Positions 35,429 to 44,304 of a stretch of 64,000 nt of DNA are shown here, in pieces (position 1 is the stretch's first letter; the number at the start of each line of letters is the position of its first letter). The notes under the pieces were generated by a model. That model saw only the letters and a program-made list of their open reading frames with translations. It did no database searches and was not told where the DNA came from. Made by a program: the position numbers and the translations under genes. The stretch comes from SZUA-22 sp963751695 (GTDB taxonomy: Bacteria > Bacteroidota > Ignavibacteria > Ignavibacteriales > Melioribacteraceae): contig CAVVVP010000003.1 of the NCBI GenBank assembly GCA_963751695.1, positions 868,001 to 932,000 on the forward strand. The letters are read 5' to 3'.

Positions 35429-38400
35429 ATGAAAAAATTGAATCTAGTTTCTTACTTACTTTGTCTTTCCTTTATTTTACCAGTCACCTTATCAGCTCAA
35501 GGAAAACTACAAGGAATAATTACTGATTCCCTCTCAGGTAATACATTGATAGGTGCCAATGTTATTATTATAGGTACTTCGCTTGGAGACGCCACAACAA
35601 TTGAGGGAGAGTATAAAATAAGTGAGATACCTGTTGGTCCACAAAGGGTAAGAATTTCGTACATAGGCTATCGTACTCAAGAAATTGATGTTGATATTGT
35701 AAATGATAGAGTTCTAAATCTAGATGTTGATCTCGTAGCGGACATGGTTGAAAGTGATGAAGTAGTTGTTTCTGCACAAGCAATGGGGCAAGTGGCGGCT
35801 ATTAACCAGCAGTTATCTTCTAATACAATTATTAACGTAATATCAGAAGCAAAAATTCAAGAATTACCTGATGCTAACGCAGCTGAGGCGATTGGTCGAC
35901 TACCTGGCGTATCTCTAACAAGGTCTGGTGGAGAGGCAAATAAAGTTATTCTAAGAGGACTTGGTGATAAATACACATATGTAACTATAGACGGTGTTAA
36001 GATTCCTTCGACTGATGCTGAAACTCGAGGTGTTGACTTAAGTACAATATCACAAAATAATCTAGCCGGTATTGAACTTTATAAAGCTCTTACATCAGAT
36101 AAAGAAGCTGATGCAATAGCTGGTGCTGTGAATCTTGTTACTAGACAAGCACCAGAAGGAAGTCATTTTCGAGCAATAGTAAAAGGCGGTTACAATGAAA
36201 TGATGCAGTCCGCTTCGCAATATGATGTTTCCTTACGATATACTGATAGGTTTTTTGATAATATATTAGGTCTTCAAGTATCTGGTAATATAGAACAAAA
36301 AATTAGAAGTAGTGAAAGATACAATTTAAACTGGACTGAAGATATAGGACCAAATTTAGACGATTACTATACCAATGATCTAAGATTAAGATTTACTGAT
36401 GAAACGAGATATAGAAATGGTGCAAATTTAATCCTAGATTTTAAGACAGGTGATGGTGGCGTAATAAAATTTAATAATTCTTATAGCGGTACAAAAAGAG
36501 AATTTGTTACTAATGAGAGAAACTATCCCTTCGCAGGGGGAGATGCTCAGGTCGGCGGTGTTACGTACGCATATAGAAATAGAGAACAAACTATTAAAAC
36601 ATTTAACAGTGCATTAACGGGAAATAATAATCTAATTGGATTAGACCTAAGCTGGGGCTTATCGTTTGCTCAATCTAAAGCAGAATATCCATATGATTAT
36701 CAAACTAATTTTGCTGAGCCTTCCAATCTAGGTACTTCTGGAATGATGGCAGGAATTCCACAAGTCAAGGAAAATCAAGAGGTATTTGTTGATTATGCTT
36801 ATAACAATTTTGTAGCCTCAAGTTTATCAGAAGCCTGGTATCGAACTCAGAGTAATCTTGATAAAGATTTAGGTGGATATTTAGATATTAATAAGAGTTA
36901 TAATTTTGGAAGTATGTTTGCTGGTGAATTGAAAGGTGGAGCAAGATATAGAGCAAAAACCAGGACGAATGATGCAACTGAAGTATACTCACCATATTAT
37001 CTTGGTAATTGGAAAGCTTATGAAAAACTAGAAGATGGTTCAATTCGAGCAAAAGACTTTACAGGAACAAATTTTGAACGATTCTTCCAATTATATGAAG
37101 ATACTCAATCTCCATTTGTTTCCTTTGTGGAATTTCTTGACGATAATCCACAATCAAGAGATCTCTATGATCGTTTTAAACTTAATCCACTTATTAATCC
37201 TGATTTAATGAGAGAGTGGTATGAATTAAACAAAAACGGAACTTCATCAAATGGAAATACACTGGAATACCCTGTGAATCCTGCTGCTGAAGCTAATGCG
37301 TACGATATAACAGAATCTGTGACCTCTGCTTATCTGATGAATACTTTTAACTTTGGACAAAATTTAATTTTTATTGCGGGAGTTCGAGTTGAGCACGAGT
37401 ACAATGACTATCAAAACAAATGGTCACCAAATCAAATTGGCGGATTTCCTGTCCCTGTAGGTGTTGCTCAAGATACTAGTGCAACATACTCTGAAACAGT
37501 GTGGTTACCAAATTTTCAGTTTAATATTAAGGCTACTGAATGGATGAATATCAGATTAGCTGCTTACAGAGCTCTTGCTAGACCAGATTTTAATATGAGA
37601 TTGAATAATTATTTCGCATGGGATCCAGCATCCAGTTCTGGAAATAGTCAATTAGTAGTAGGAAATCCTAACCTTAAAACTGCAAAAGCATGGAATTACG
37701 AAATAAACACTTCATTCTATGGAAATGAAATTGGTTTAATTTCAGTTTCAGCATTTTATAAAGAAATAACAGATATGTACCATATGCTAAACGGATTTCC
37801 AACCTCCGGAAATGCTTTACTCGAAAGTGTTGGATCAGACTGGAAGACACTTTATAAGACTAATTATGAACTTACAATACCATACAATTCACCAGAAAAT
37901 TCAAAAGTATGGGGTTTTGAGTTAGAGCATCAAATTAATTTTACATTTTTACCTGGATTGCTACAACATATTATATTGAGTTATAATGGATCAATTGTAA
38001 AATCAGAAACAACTTTAATTTCCAGCGCAATAGATACCACTTATACAGAAGTTATAATTCCACCAGGAATTGTAATTATTACTCCAAACTATACAACGTA
38101 TCGAACATCAAGAACACAACCTCTTGAAAACCAACCCGAACTATTTGGTAACGTATCATTAGGTTATGATATTGGTGGATTTTCCGGAAGAATTTCTCTT
38201 TTCTATCAGGCAGAATATATTCGTTCATTCTCTGCAAGTGGAGATGCGGATAGGGTTATTGCAGCATATGCTAGACTTGATTTATCGTTACGGTATAAAT
38301 TATTTGAAAATTTATCTTTGCTATTCAGTGCTAATAATTTGAATAATATTGATGAAGATGACATACAAGTGAATAATGTAAAAGATTATAGAATTCTAAG

Positions 38401-38455
38401 ACGTAGTGAACTATACGGAACTACTTTAGATTTCGGTATTCGGGTAGATCTCTAA
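35429..38455 (+). CDS. TonB-dependent outer-membrane receptor
   Basis: About 1008 residues from ATG at 35429, which opens the signal peptide MKKLNLVSYLLCLSFILPVTLSAQ; the longer frame back to 35369 would put the palindromic operator inside the coding region. Order: a carboxypeptidase-regulatory-like domain (GKLQGIITDSLSGNTLIGAN), plug (LPDANAAEAIGRLPGVS, VILRGLGDKYTYVTIDGV), then a 22-strand barrel ending in LDFGIRVDL. It would import pectin oligosaccharides with TonB energy. No SusD-like lipoprotein follows, unlike typical Bacteroidetes loci. Confidence 0.92.
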   Translation: MKKLNLVSYLLCLSFILPVTLSAQGKLQGIITDSLSGNTLIGANVIIIGTSLGDATTIEGEYKISEIPVGPQRVRISYIGYRTQEIDVDIVNDRVLNLDVDLVADMVESDEVVVSAQAMGQVAAINQQLSSNTIINVISEAKIQELPDANAAEAIGRLPGVSLTRSGGEANKVILRGLGDKYTYVTIDGVKIPSTDAETRGVDLSTISQNNLAGIELYKALTSDKEADAIAGAVNLVTRQAPEGSHFRAIVKGGYNEMMQSASQYDVSLRYTDRFFDNILGLQVSGNIEQKIRSSERYNLNWTEDIGPNLDDYYTNDLRLRFTDETRYRNGANLILDFKTGDGGVIKFNNSYSGTKREFVTNERNYPFAGGDAQVGGVTYAYRNREQTIKTFNSALTGNNNLIGLDLSWGLSFAQSKAEYPYDYQTNFAEPSNLGTSGMMAGIPQVKENQEVFVDYAYNNFVASSLSEAWYRTQSNLDKDLGGYLDINKSYNFGSMFAGELKGGARYRAKTRTNDATEVYSPYYLGNWKAYEKLEDGSIRAKDFTGTNFERFFQLYEDTQSPFVSFVEFLDDNPQSRDLYDRFKLNPLINPDLMREWYELNKNGTSSNGNTLEYPVNPAAEANAYDITESVTSAYLMNTFNFGQNLIFIAGVRVEHEYNDYQNKWSPNQIGGFPVPVGVAQDTSATYSETVWLPNFQFNIKATEWMNIRLAAYRALARPDFNMRLNNYFAWDPASSSGNSQLVVGNPNLKTAKAWNYEINTSFYGNEIGLISVSAFYKEITDMYHMLNGFPTSGNALLESVGSDWKTLYKTNYELTIPYNSPENSKVWGFELEHQINFTFLPGLLQHIILSYNGSIVKSETTLISSAIDTTYTEVIIPPGIVIITPNYTTYRTSRTQPLENQPELFGNVSLGYDIGGFSGRISLFYQAEYIRSFSASGDADRVIAAYARLDLSLRYKLFENLSLLFSANNLNNIDEDDIQVNNVKDYRILRRSELYGTTLDFGIRVDL

Positions 38456-38473
38456 GTATGAACAATAATAAAG

Positions 38474-38553
38474 AACAACACTAACTAACTATAATAACAA
38501 CACTAACTAACTATAATAACAACACTAACTAACTATAATAACAACACTAACTA
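38474..38553. repeat. 22-bp tandem repeat, about 3.6 copies
   Basis: A 22-base unit (AACAACAC, TAACTAAC, TATAAT) is repeated perfectly at 38474-38495, 38496-38517 and 38518-38539, with a 14-base partial copy to 38553. It lies between the receptor stop and the AGGAGG ribosome site of the next gene. It may vary in copy number. Confidence 0.95.
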
Positions 38554-38562
38554 GGAGGCTGT

Positions 38563-41500
38563 ATGAAGTTAGAAAACTACAAAGCTCTTTTCTTGACTGC
38601 AATTCTGCTAATTTCACCAATGGTATTTGGACAAGAAGTGGTCCAATTAGTACCATCAGATGGAACAGCAGCAACAGAGCTGATCAATCAAATAATAGCA
38701 GACACCACAGCGAATGGCGGATTACCAGCCAATCGTGTGTATGAACTACAAAGTGGTTCAGTCTATCTAGCCCAACAAACATTCTATGTTGAGCAAGAGA
38801 GTACACTTCGCTTACGTTCATCAGGTGATTCACATGCTATTATTTACTTGTTCCCAACAGGACAAGGGGACAATCCAGAACGCCCACCAGGATACTTATT
38901 CAGAACACGAGGTGGCGATTTAGAAATGGATGGTATCGCACTATCTGGATATTTTGAACCAATAGACACAAACTTCTATAACATTCAAGGTGGAATGCTT
39001 CGTTCAGATAATGAAGGATCTTCATTCATTATTAACAACTGTATTTTCTCCAACACAAGAGGTCAAGTACTAAGAACCAATGCTTCTACAAAAACAGTTC
39101 AGTTTACAAACTGTATTATGACGAACTTAGGCTCATTAGCAGGTTCAAACTTAGGAGCAGGGAAAGGTATTGACTTAAGAGATGTATCTTGTGAAGAGTT
39201 GATTTTAGTAAATAATACCTTCTCCAATTACCAAGATAGAGTAGTACGACATTACAACTTTGGTAATCCATTAGAGGGAACAGGTGACATTGGTACAACA
39301 ATTATCGATCACAATACATTTTACTCAGGTATGGGTTTCCATGGTACACTATCCTTAGGAAACTTAGGTTCAAAAGTATCCATCACGAATAACTTAATGG
39401 TAGATGCATTCTCAGCAGGCGAGGACTCCACAGATGCCACAAGAGCAGCAGAGTGGGCGAACAATGGAGAATTCTATTCAAATGGATTGAACAGAATGAC
39501 GTGGATTTTCTCAGCGCCAAATGATACAACTGAGTGGGATGTATCCAATAATTACTATGCGATCTCAGCAGAAGGCCAAGCGTTTTTTGATGCGCATACA
39601 GCAGAACCTATAGTAGAAGGCTCACCATTGTCATGGCATATCAACTCAATGTTAGGTGCAGATTCAGTAAGTGCATTCACAAAGATAGCAGATCCAGAGT
39701 TTGCGAATGTTCATGAATTGATGCTAGGTATAATGAATTATTATGTAGATGTTGCTGGCAAAACCAAAGACACACCAAATGATGTATGGGATAGAGCAAC
39801 GGATGATATGGATAGAAGACCAATTACCTATTTCATAGATGATTTTGATGTAGCATATTCCACTTCATCAGAAGCTTATACAGGATCTAATGGTGGGTTC
39901 CCGGCTGGTGACTTAAATGCATTCCCAGATAAGAAAGCTGAATGGGAAGATTGGATTGGTTCAGGACCAGAAGAAGTGGTCCAATTAGTACCATCAGATG
40001 GAACAGCAGCGACAGAGCTGATCAATCAAATAATAGCAGACACCACAGCGAATGGCGGATTACCAGCCAATCGTGTGTATGAACTACAAAGTGGTTCAGT
40101 CTATCTAGCCCAACAAACATTCTATGTTGAGCAAGAGAGTACACTTCGCTTACGTTCATCAGGTGATTCACATGCTATTATTTACTTGTTCCCAACAGGA
40201 CAAGGGGACAATCCAGAACGCCCACCAGGATACTTATTCAGAACACGAGGTGGCGATTTAGAAATGGATGGTATCGCACTATCTGGATATTTTGAACCAA
40301 TAGACACAAACTTCTATAACATTCAAGGTGGAATGCTTCGTTCAGATAATGAAGGATCTTCATTCATTATTAACAACTGTATTTTCTCCAACACAAGAGG
40401 TCAAGTACTAAGAACCAATGCTTCTACAAAAACAGTTCAGTTTACAAACTGTATTATGACGAACTTAGGCTCATTAGCAGGTTCAAACTTAGGAGCAGGG
40501 AAAGGTATTGACTTAAGAGATGTATCTTGTGAAGAGTTGATTTTAGTAAATAATACCTTCTCCAATTACCAAGATAGAGTAGTACGACATTACAACTTTG
40601 GTAATCCATTAGAGGGAACAGGTGACATTGGTACAACAATTATCGATCACAATACATTTTACTCAGGTATGGGTTTCCATGGTACACTATCCTTAGGAAA
40701 CTTAGGTTCAAAAGTATCCATCACGAATAACTTAATGGTAGATGCATTCTCAGCAGGCGAGGACTCCACAGATGCCACAAGAGCAGCAGAGTGGGCGAAC
40801 AATGGAGAATTCTATTCAAATGGATTGAACAGAATGACGTGGATTTTCTCAGCGCCAAATGATACAACTGAGTGGGATGTATCCAATAATTACTATGCGA
40901 TCTCAGCAGAAGGCCAAGCGTTTTTTGATGCGCATACAGCAGAACCTATAGTAGAAGGCTCACCATTGTCATGGCATATCAACTCAATGTTAGGTGCAGA
41001 TTCAGTAAGTGCATTCACAAAGATAGCAGATCCAGAGTTTGCGAATGTTCATGAATTGATGCTAGGTATAATGAATTATTATGTAGATGTTGCTGGCAAA
41101 ACCAAAGACACACCAAATGATGTATGGGATAGAGCAACGGATGATATGGATAGAAGACCAATTACCTATTTCATAGATGATTTTGATGTAGCATATTCCA
41201 CTTCATCAGAAGCTTATACAGGATCTAATGGTGGGTTCCCGGCTGGTGACTTAAATGCATTCCCAGATAAGAAAGCTGAATGGGAAGATTGGATTACTTC
41301 AGTAGAAGAGATAGACATTAATAGTGGCGTACCTCAAGAATATGAGTTATCTCAGAATTATCCAAATCCATTCAATCCAAGTACTATCATTCAGTATTCT
41401 CTTGCGGGACGTTCAAATGTTACTTTAAGAGTTTACGATATTTTAGGACGCGAGATTACTACATTAATCAATAATGAAGTTCAGAATGCAGGTAAATATA

Positions 41501-41601
41501 AAGTTACATTTGATGCATCTAGATTGTCAAGTGGAATTTATTTCTATTCGCTTAATGCTGGGCAATTTGTTCAAACTAAGAAAATGATTTTAGTAAAATA
41601 A
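38563..41601 (+). CDS. Secreted beta-helix protein with two near-identical halves and a T9SS tail
   Basis: 1012 residues: signal peptide (1-23, ending FGQ), copy A (residues 25-465), a GSGPE linker, copy B (471-911), and a T9SS sorting domain (about 918-1012, LSQNYPNPFNPSTI..). Each copy looks like a right-handed beta-helix (DUF4957/DUF5123-like; repeated INNCIFSN, FTNCIMTN, LVNNTFSNYQ, IDHNTFYSG), a fold used by pectin-active and pectin-binding proteins. The copies are 441/441 identical in protein. The 22-bp tandem repeat and AGGAGG lie directly upstream. Substrate binding or lyase function is inferred from the locus. Confidence 0.8.
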   Translation: MKLENYKALFLTAILLISPMVFGQEVVQLVPSDGTAATELINQIIADTTANGGLPANRVYELQSGSVYLAQQTFYVEQESTLRLRSSGDSHAIIYLFPTGQGDNPERPPGYLFRTRGGDLEMDGIALSGYFEPIDTNFYNIQGGMLRSDNEGSSFIINNCIFSNTRGQVLRTNASTKTVQFTNCIMTNLGSLAGSNLGAGKGIDLRDVSCEELILVNNTFSNYQDRVVRHYNFGNPLEGTGDIGTTIIDHNTFYSGMGFHGTLSLGNLGSKVSITNNLMVDAFSAGEDSTDATRAAEWANNGEFYSNGLNRMTWIFSAPNDTTEWDVSNNYYAISAEGQAFFDAHTAEPIVEGSPLSWHINSMLGADSVSAFTKIADPEFANVHELMLGIMNYYVDVAGKTKDTPNDVWDRATDDMDRRPITYFIDDFDVAYSTSSEAYTGSNGGFPAGDLNAFPDKKAEWEDWIGSGPEEVVQLVPSDGTAATELINQIIADTTANGGLPANRVYELQSGSVYLAQQTFYVEQESTLRLRSSGDSHAIIYLFPTGQGDNPERPPGYLFRTRGGDLEMDGIALSGYFEPIDTNFYNIQGGMLRSDNEGSSFIINNCIFSNTRGQVLRTNASTKTVQFTNCIMTNLGSLAGSNLGAGKGIDLRDVSCEELILVNNTFSNYQDRVVRHYNFGNPLEGTGDIGTTIIDHNTFYSGMGFHGTLSLGNLGSKVSITNNLMVDAFSAGEDSTDATRAAEWANNGEFYSNGLNRMTWIFSAPNDTTEWDVSNNYYAISAEGQAFFDAHTAEPIVEGSPLSWHINSMLGADSVSAFTKIADPEFANVHELMLGIMNYYVDVAGKTKDTPNDVWDRATDDMDRRPITYFIDDFDVAYSTSSEAYTGSNGGFPAGDLNAFPDKKAEWEDWITSVEEIDINSGVPQEYELSQNYPNPFNPSTIIQYSLAGRSNVTLRVYDILGREITTLINNEVQNAGKYKVTFDASRLSSGIYFYSLNAGQFVQTKKMILVK
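38635..41295 (+). repeat. 1323-bp intragenic tandem duplication
   Basis: 38635-39957 and 39973-41295 are the same sequence at a 1338-base period, joined by a 15-base linker. The only difference I noticed is a synonymous A/G at 38673 versus 40011. Such identity implies a very recent duplication or ongoing homogenisation. Confidence 0.97.
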
Positions 41602-41622
41602 TTTTCCCATAGTGTCCTCCTG

Positions 41623-41665
41623 GAAGCATCCAAAATATATAATTTTTGGATGCTTCTATTATTTT
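41623..41665 (+). terminator. Rho-independent terminator after the beta-helix gene
   Basis: GAAGCATCCAAAA pairs perfectly with TTTTGGATGCTTC (13 bp) around an 8-base loop, followed by a T-rich tract. It separates the receptor/beta-helix unit from the regulator and enzyme unit. Confidence 0.85.
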
Positions 41666-41742
41666 CTTAGGAATTAAGTCAGTTGTTGCAAAACCATTTA
41701 AGATATTCTTGATGGTTATTAAGAGATAAAGTTATACATGTA

Positions 41743-41755
41743 GTTACGGCTAAAG
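41743..41755. promoter_or_regulatory. Candidate operator upstream of the lacI-type gene
   Basis: GTTACGGCTAAAG resembles GTTAGCGCTAAAG at 35378-35390 before the TonB receptor gene. It lies 67-79 bases before the regulator start, consistent with autoregulation. Confidence 0.35.
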
Positions 41756-41821
41756 TTATTTAACTTTACAAATTCAAAACTTAAATACTTTAGTAAACAG
41801 ATAAAATATTAGGTGTGAACA

Positions 41822-42862
41822 ATGAACAGGAAAACTATTCGCCTTGCAGATATTGCAGAAACCTTAGATGTCTCACCTGTAACTGTGTCAAAAGCGCTTA
41901 GAGATCATCCGGATATATCATTTGCAACTAAGCGCCGGATTCAAGAAGCAGCAGATAAAATGGGGTATAGCCCCAATTTTATGGCTAGAAATCTATCTGC
42001 TAGAAAATCAAATACTATTGGTGTCATTGTTCCGAAAATAGCTCACTTCTTCTTTAGTTCCATTATTGAGGAAATATATAATATCGCATTTAAGAATAAT
42101 TATGAAATTATTCTAATGGTATCTCAAGAAAATACACAAAGAGAGAAGAAACATCTTCAAACTTTATTATCAATGAGAGTGGATGGAATTATTATGTCCA
42201 TTTCTCAAGAAACCAAAGACTATTCAATTTTTAAAACAGTGAATGATAGAGATGTACCAATAGTTTTTATTGATAGAATCCCTGAAATGCAAAGTCTTGA
42301 TTCTGTTTCAGTAGATGACCGAGGCGGTGCTTTTAAAGCTGTTGATCATGCAATAAAACTTGGATACAAAAACATTGCTCACTTTGCTGGATATGAAGAG
42401 ATCAATATAGGTAAGCAAAGATTTCTAGGATTTGAAGATGCAATGAAAAAACATAACTTAGCGATTAATCCAAATTGGATCTGTCATGGAGGTTTTGGAG
42501 AAACATATGGTTATGATTCATTTATGAAACTTTATAAGAACAACAATCTTCCGGATCTCATCTTTACAGTTACCTATCCTGTGGCATTAGGGGTATATAT
42601 GGCTGTTAAGGAACTAGATTTGAGAATACCCGAAGATATTGATGTTATATGCTTTGGTGATTCTAGATTTCAGAAATTTTTATCACCACCTCTAAGCGGA
42701 GTTGCTCAACCTACAAATTTAATTGCAGAAAAATCTTTGGAAATATTATTTGAAAAAATTAATAACCCAGAGAATAAGACAAAAAGCACATTTGAGATAC
42801 CTACAGAGCTTGTATTAAGAGGTACGTGTATTAACTATAAAAATGAAAAAACTAATTCCTAG
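41822..42862 (+). CDS. LacI-family transcriptional regulator
   Basis: 346 residues: an N-terminal helix-turn-helix (IRLADIAETLDVSPVTVSKALRDHP), the hinge (NFMARNLSARKSNTIGVIVPK) and a periplasmic-binding-protein-like sensor domain (about 60-340). LacI regulators release DNA when a sugar ligand binds; here an unsaturated galacturonide or a rhamnogalacturonan product would fit, as it sits at the head of GH28, GH105 and PL1 genes and after PL10. Candidate operators are at 35379 and 41743. The next gene starts 18 bases later. Confidence 0.94.
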   Translation: MNRKTIRLADIAETLDVSPVTVSKALRDHPDISFATKRRIQEAADKMGYSPNFMARNLSARKSNTIGVIVPKIAHFFFSSIIEEIYNIAFKNNYEIILMVSQENTQREKKHLQTLLSMRVDGIIMSISQETKDYSIFKTVNDRDVPIVFIDRIPEMQSLDSVSVDDRGGAFKAVDHAIKLGYKNIAHFAGYEEINIGKQRFLGFEDAMKKHNLAINPNWICHGGFGETYGYDSFMKLYKNNNLPDLIFTVTYPVALGVYMAVKELDLRIPEDIDVICFGDSRFQKFLSPPLSGVAQPTNLIAEKSLEILFEKINNPENKTKSTFEIPTELVLRGTCINYKNEKTNS

Positions 42863-42880
42863 AATTGACTGTATTTAAAT

Positions 42881-44296
42881 ATGATTACACTCAACATCAG
42901 AAATGCCTTCATGCTAATATATTCAGTTGCATTATTCCTTAGTTGTTCACAAAATCTTGATTCAGACAAGGTAAATTGGAATTCTGTTGACAAGATTATA
43001 GAACAAATAAAAGTTCCAGAGTTCATTGATCAAACTTTTAATATTTTGGATTTTGGGTCAAAGGCAGATTCTTCATTTGATAGTCGATCTTTTATTCAAG
43101 ATGCAATCAATAGATGCTCAGAATCTGGAGGTGGAAGGGTTTTGGTTCCAAGTGGCACCTACTATTGCGGAGGTCCAATAATATTACAAAGTAATGTTAA
43201 CCTTCATTTTGAAGATGGTGTAATAATTAACTTTAGTACAACACCATCAGATTATCTACCATTAGTCTTGTCGCGATGGGAGGGTGTTGAGTGTTTTAAT
43301 TACTCAGCATTGATTTATGCTAAGGATGAACATAATTTGTCGATCACAGGCAAAGGTATATTAAATGGTAATGCAACAGAAGACAACTGGTGGCCATGGA
43401 AAGGGAAAATTGAATACGGATGGAGCAAGGGCATGCCTAGTCAAGCAGATTCGTTAGGGAGACCGTTTTTATTTAAGCTCAATCATGCCGATGTAGATGT
43501 TTCAAAAAGATTATTTGGTGCTGGAAGCTATTTAAGGCCTAATTTTATTCAATTTATTAATTGTAAAAATATTCTAATTGAGAATATTACATTAAGAGAT
43601 TCTCCAATGTGGTTTATACATCCAGTTCTTTCAGAAAACATAACAATCAGAGGAGTAAAGGTTGTTGGAAAAGGCCCTAATAATGATGGATGTAATCCTG
43701 AATCATGCAAAAATGTGCTAATTGAAAATTGTTATTTTGATACTGGAGATGATTGTATTGCTATCAAATCTGGAAGAAATAATGATGGTAGAAGGATTAA
43801 TGTACCATCTGAAAATATTGTCATTAGAAACTGTGTTATGAGAGACGGTCATGGAGGAGTTGTAATAGGAAGTGAAATATCAGGTGGATGCAAAAACGTG
43901 TTTGCAGAGAATTGTGTAATGGATAGTCCGAATTTGGATAGAGTACTTCGCATAAAGACAAATTCAATTCGTGGGGGAAATGTTGAAAACATTTTTGTTA
44001 GAAATATTGAAGTTGGTGAAGTCAGAGAGGCAATTGTAAAAATAAATTTGAATTATGATCCAAAAGAATTCGGTCCTAAAATATACATGCCCAAAATAAA
44101 AAATATTTATGTCAGTAAAATTAAAAGTAAAAAAAGTAAATATGCTTTTTATTTAGAAGGTTTAGAAAATTCGAAAATAGAAAATGTATTTATTGAGGAT
44201 TCAGAATTTGAGGGTGTTGAATCGGGCAGTATTATAAAGAATGTAGTGAATTTTAAACCCAAGCAAGTTCTTATAAATAATCAAGAGTTTAATTAG
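42881..44296 (+). CDS. GH28 polygalacturonase-type lipoprotein
   Basis: 471 residues with a lipoprotein signal (LFLSCSQN). A right-handed beta-helix glycosidase of GH28: ILDFGSKADSSFDSRSFIQDAI at the start, then NNDGCNPES, DTGDDCIAIKSGRN (the catalytic Asp pair), GHGGVVIGSE and LRIKTN. It hydrolyses galacturonan or rhamnogalacturonan backbones, likely at the outer or inner face of the outer membrane. It is 18 bases after the regulator gene and 8 bases before the GH105 gene, hence an operon. Confidence 0.93.
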   Translation: MITLNIRNAFMLIYSVALFLSCSQNLDSDKVNWNSVDKIIEQIKVPEFIDQTFNILDFGSKADSSFDSRSFIQDAINRCSESGGGRVLVPSGTYYCGGPIILQSNVNLHFEDGVIINFSTTPSDYLPLVLSRWEGVECFNYSALIYAKDEHNLSITGKGILNGNATEDNWWPWKGKIEYGWSKGMPSQADSLGRPFLFKLNHADVDVSKRLFGAGSYLRPNFIQFINCKNILIENITLRDSPMWFIHPVLSENITIRGVKVVGKGPNNDGCNPESCKNVLIENCYFDTGDDCIAIKSGRNNDGRRINVPSENIVIRNCVMRDGHGGVVIGSEISGGCKNVFAENCVMDSPNLDRVLRIKTNSIRGGNVENIFVRNIEVGEVREAIVKINLNYDPKEFGPKIYMPKIKNIYVSKIKSKKSKYAFYLEGLENSKIENVFIEDSEFEGVESGSIIKNVVNFKPKQVLINNQEFN

Positions 44297-44304
44297 AGGT
44301 TACC

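Noticed and set aside
38474..38553. CRISPR array
   Set aside because: The repeats are directly tandem without spacers and no cas gene is present.
39116..40639. Identical minus-strand frames in both halves of the duplicated gene
   Set aside because: Their identity is a by-product of the DNA duplication; the encoded sequence shows no coding features.
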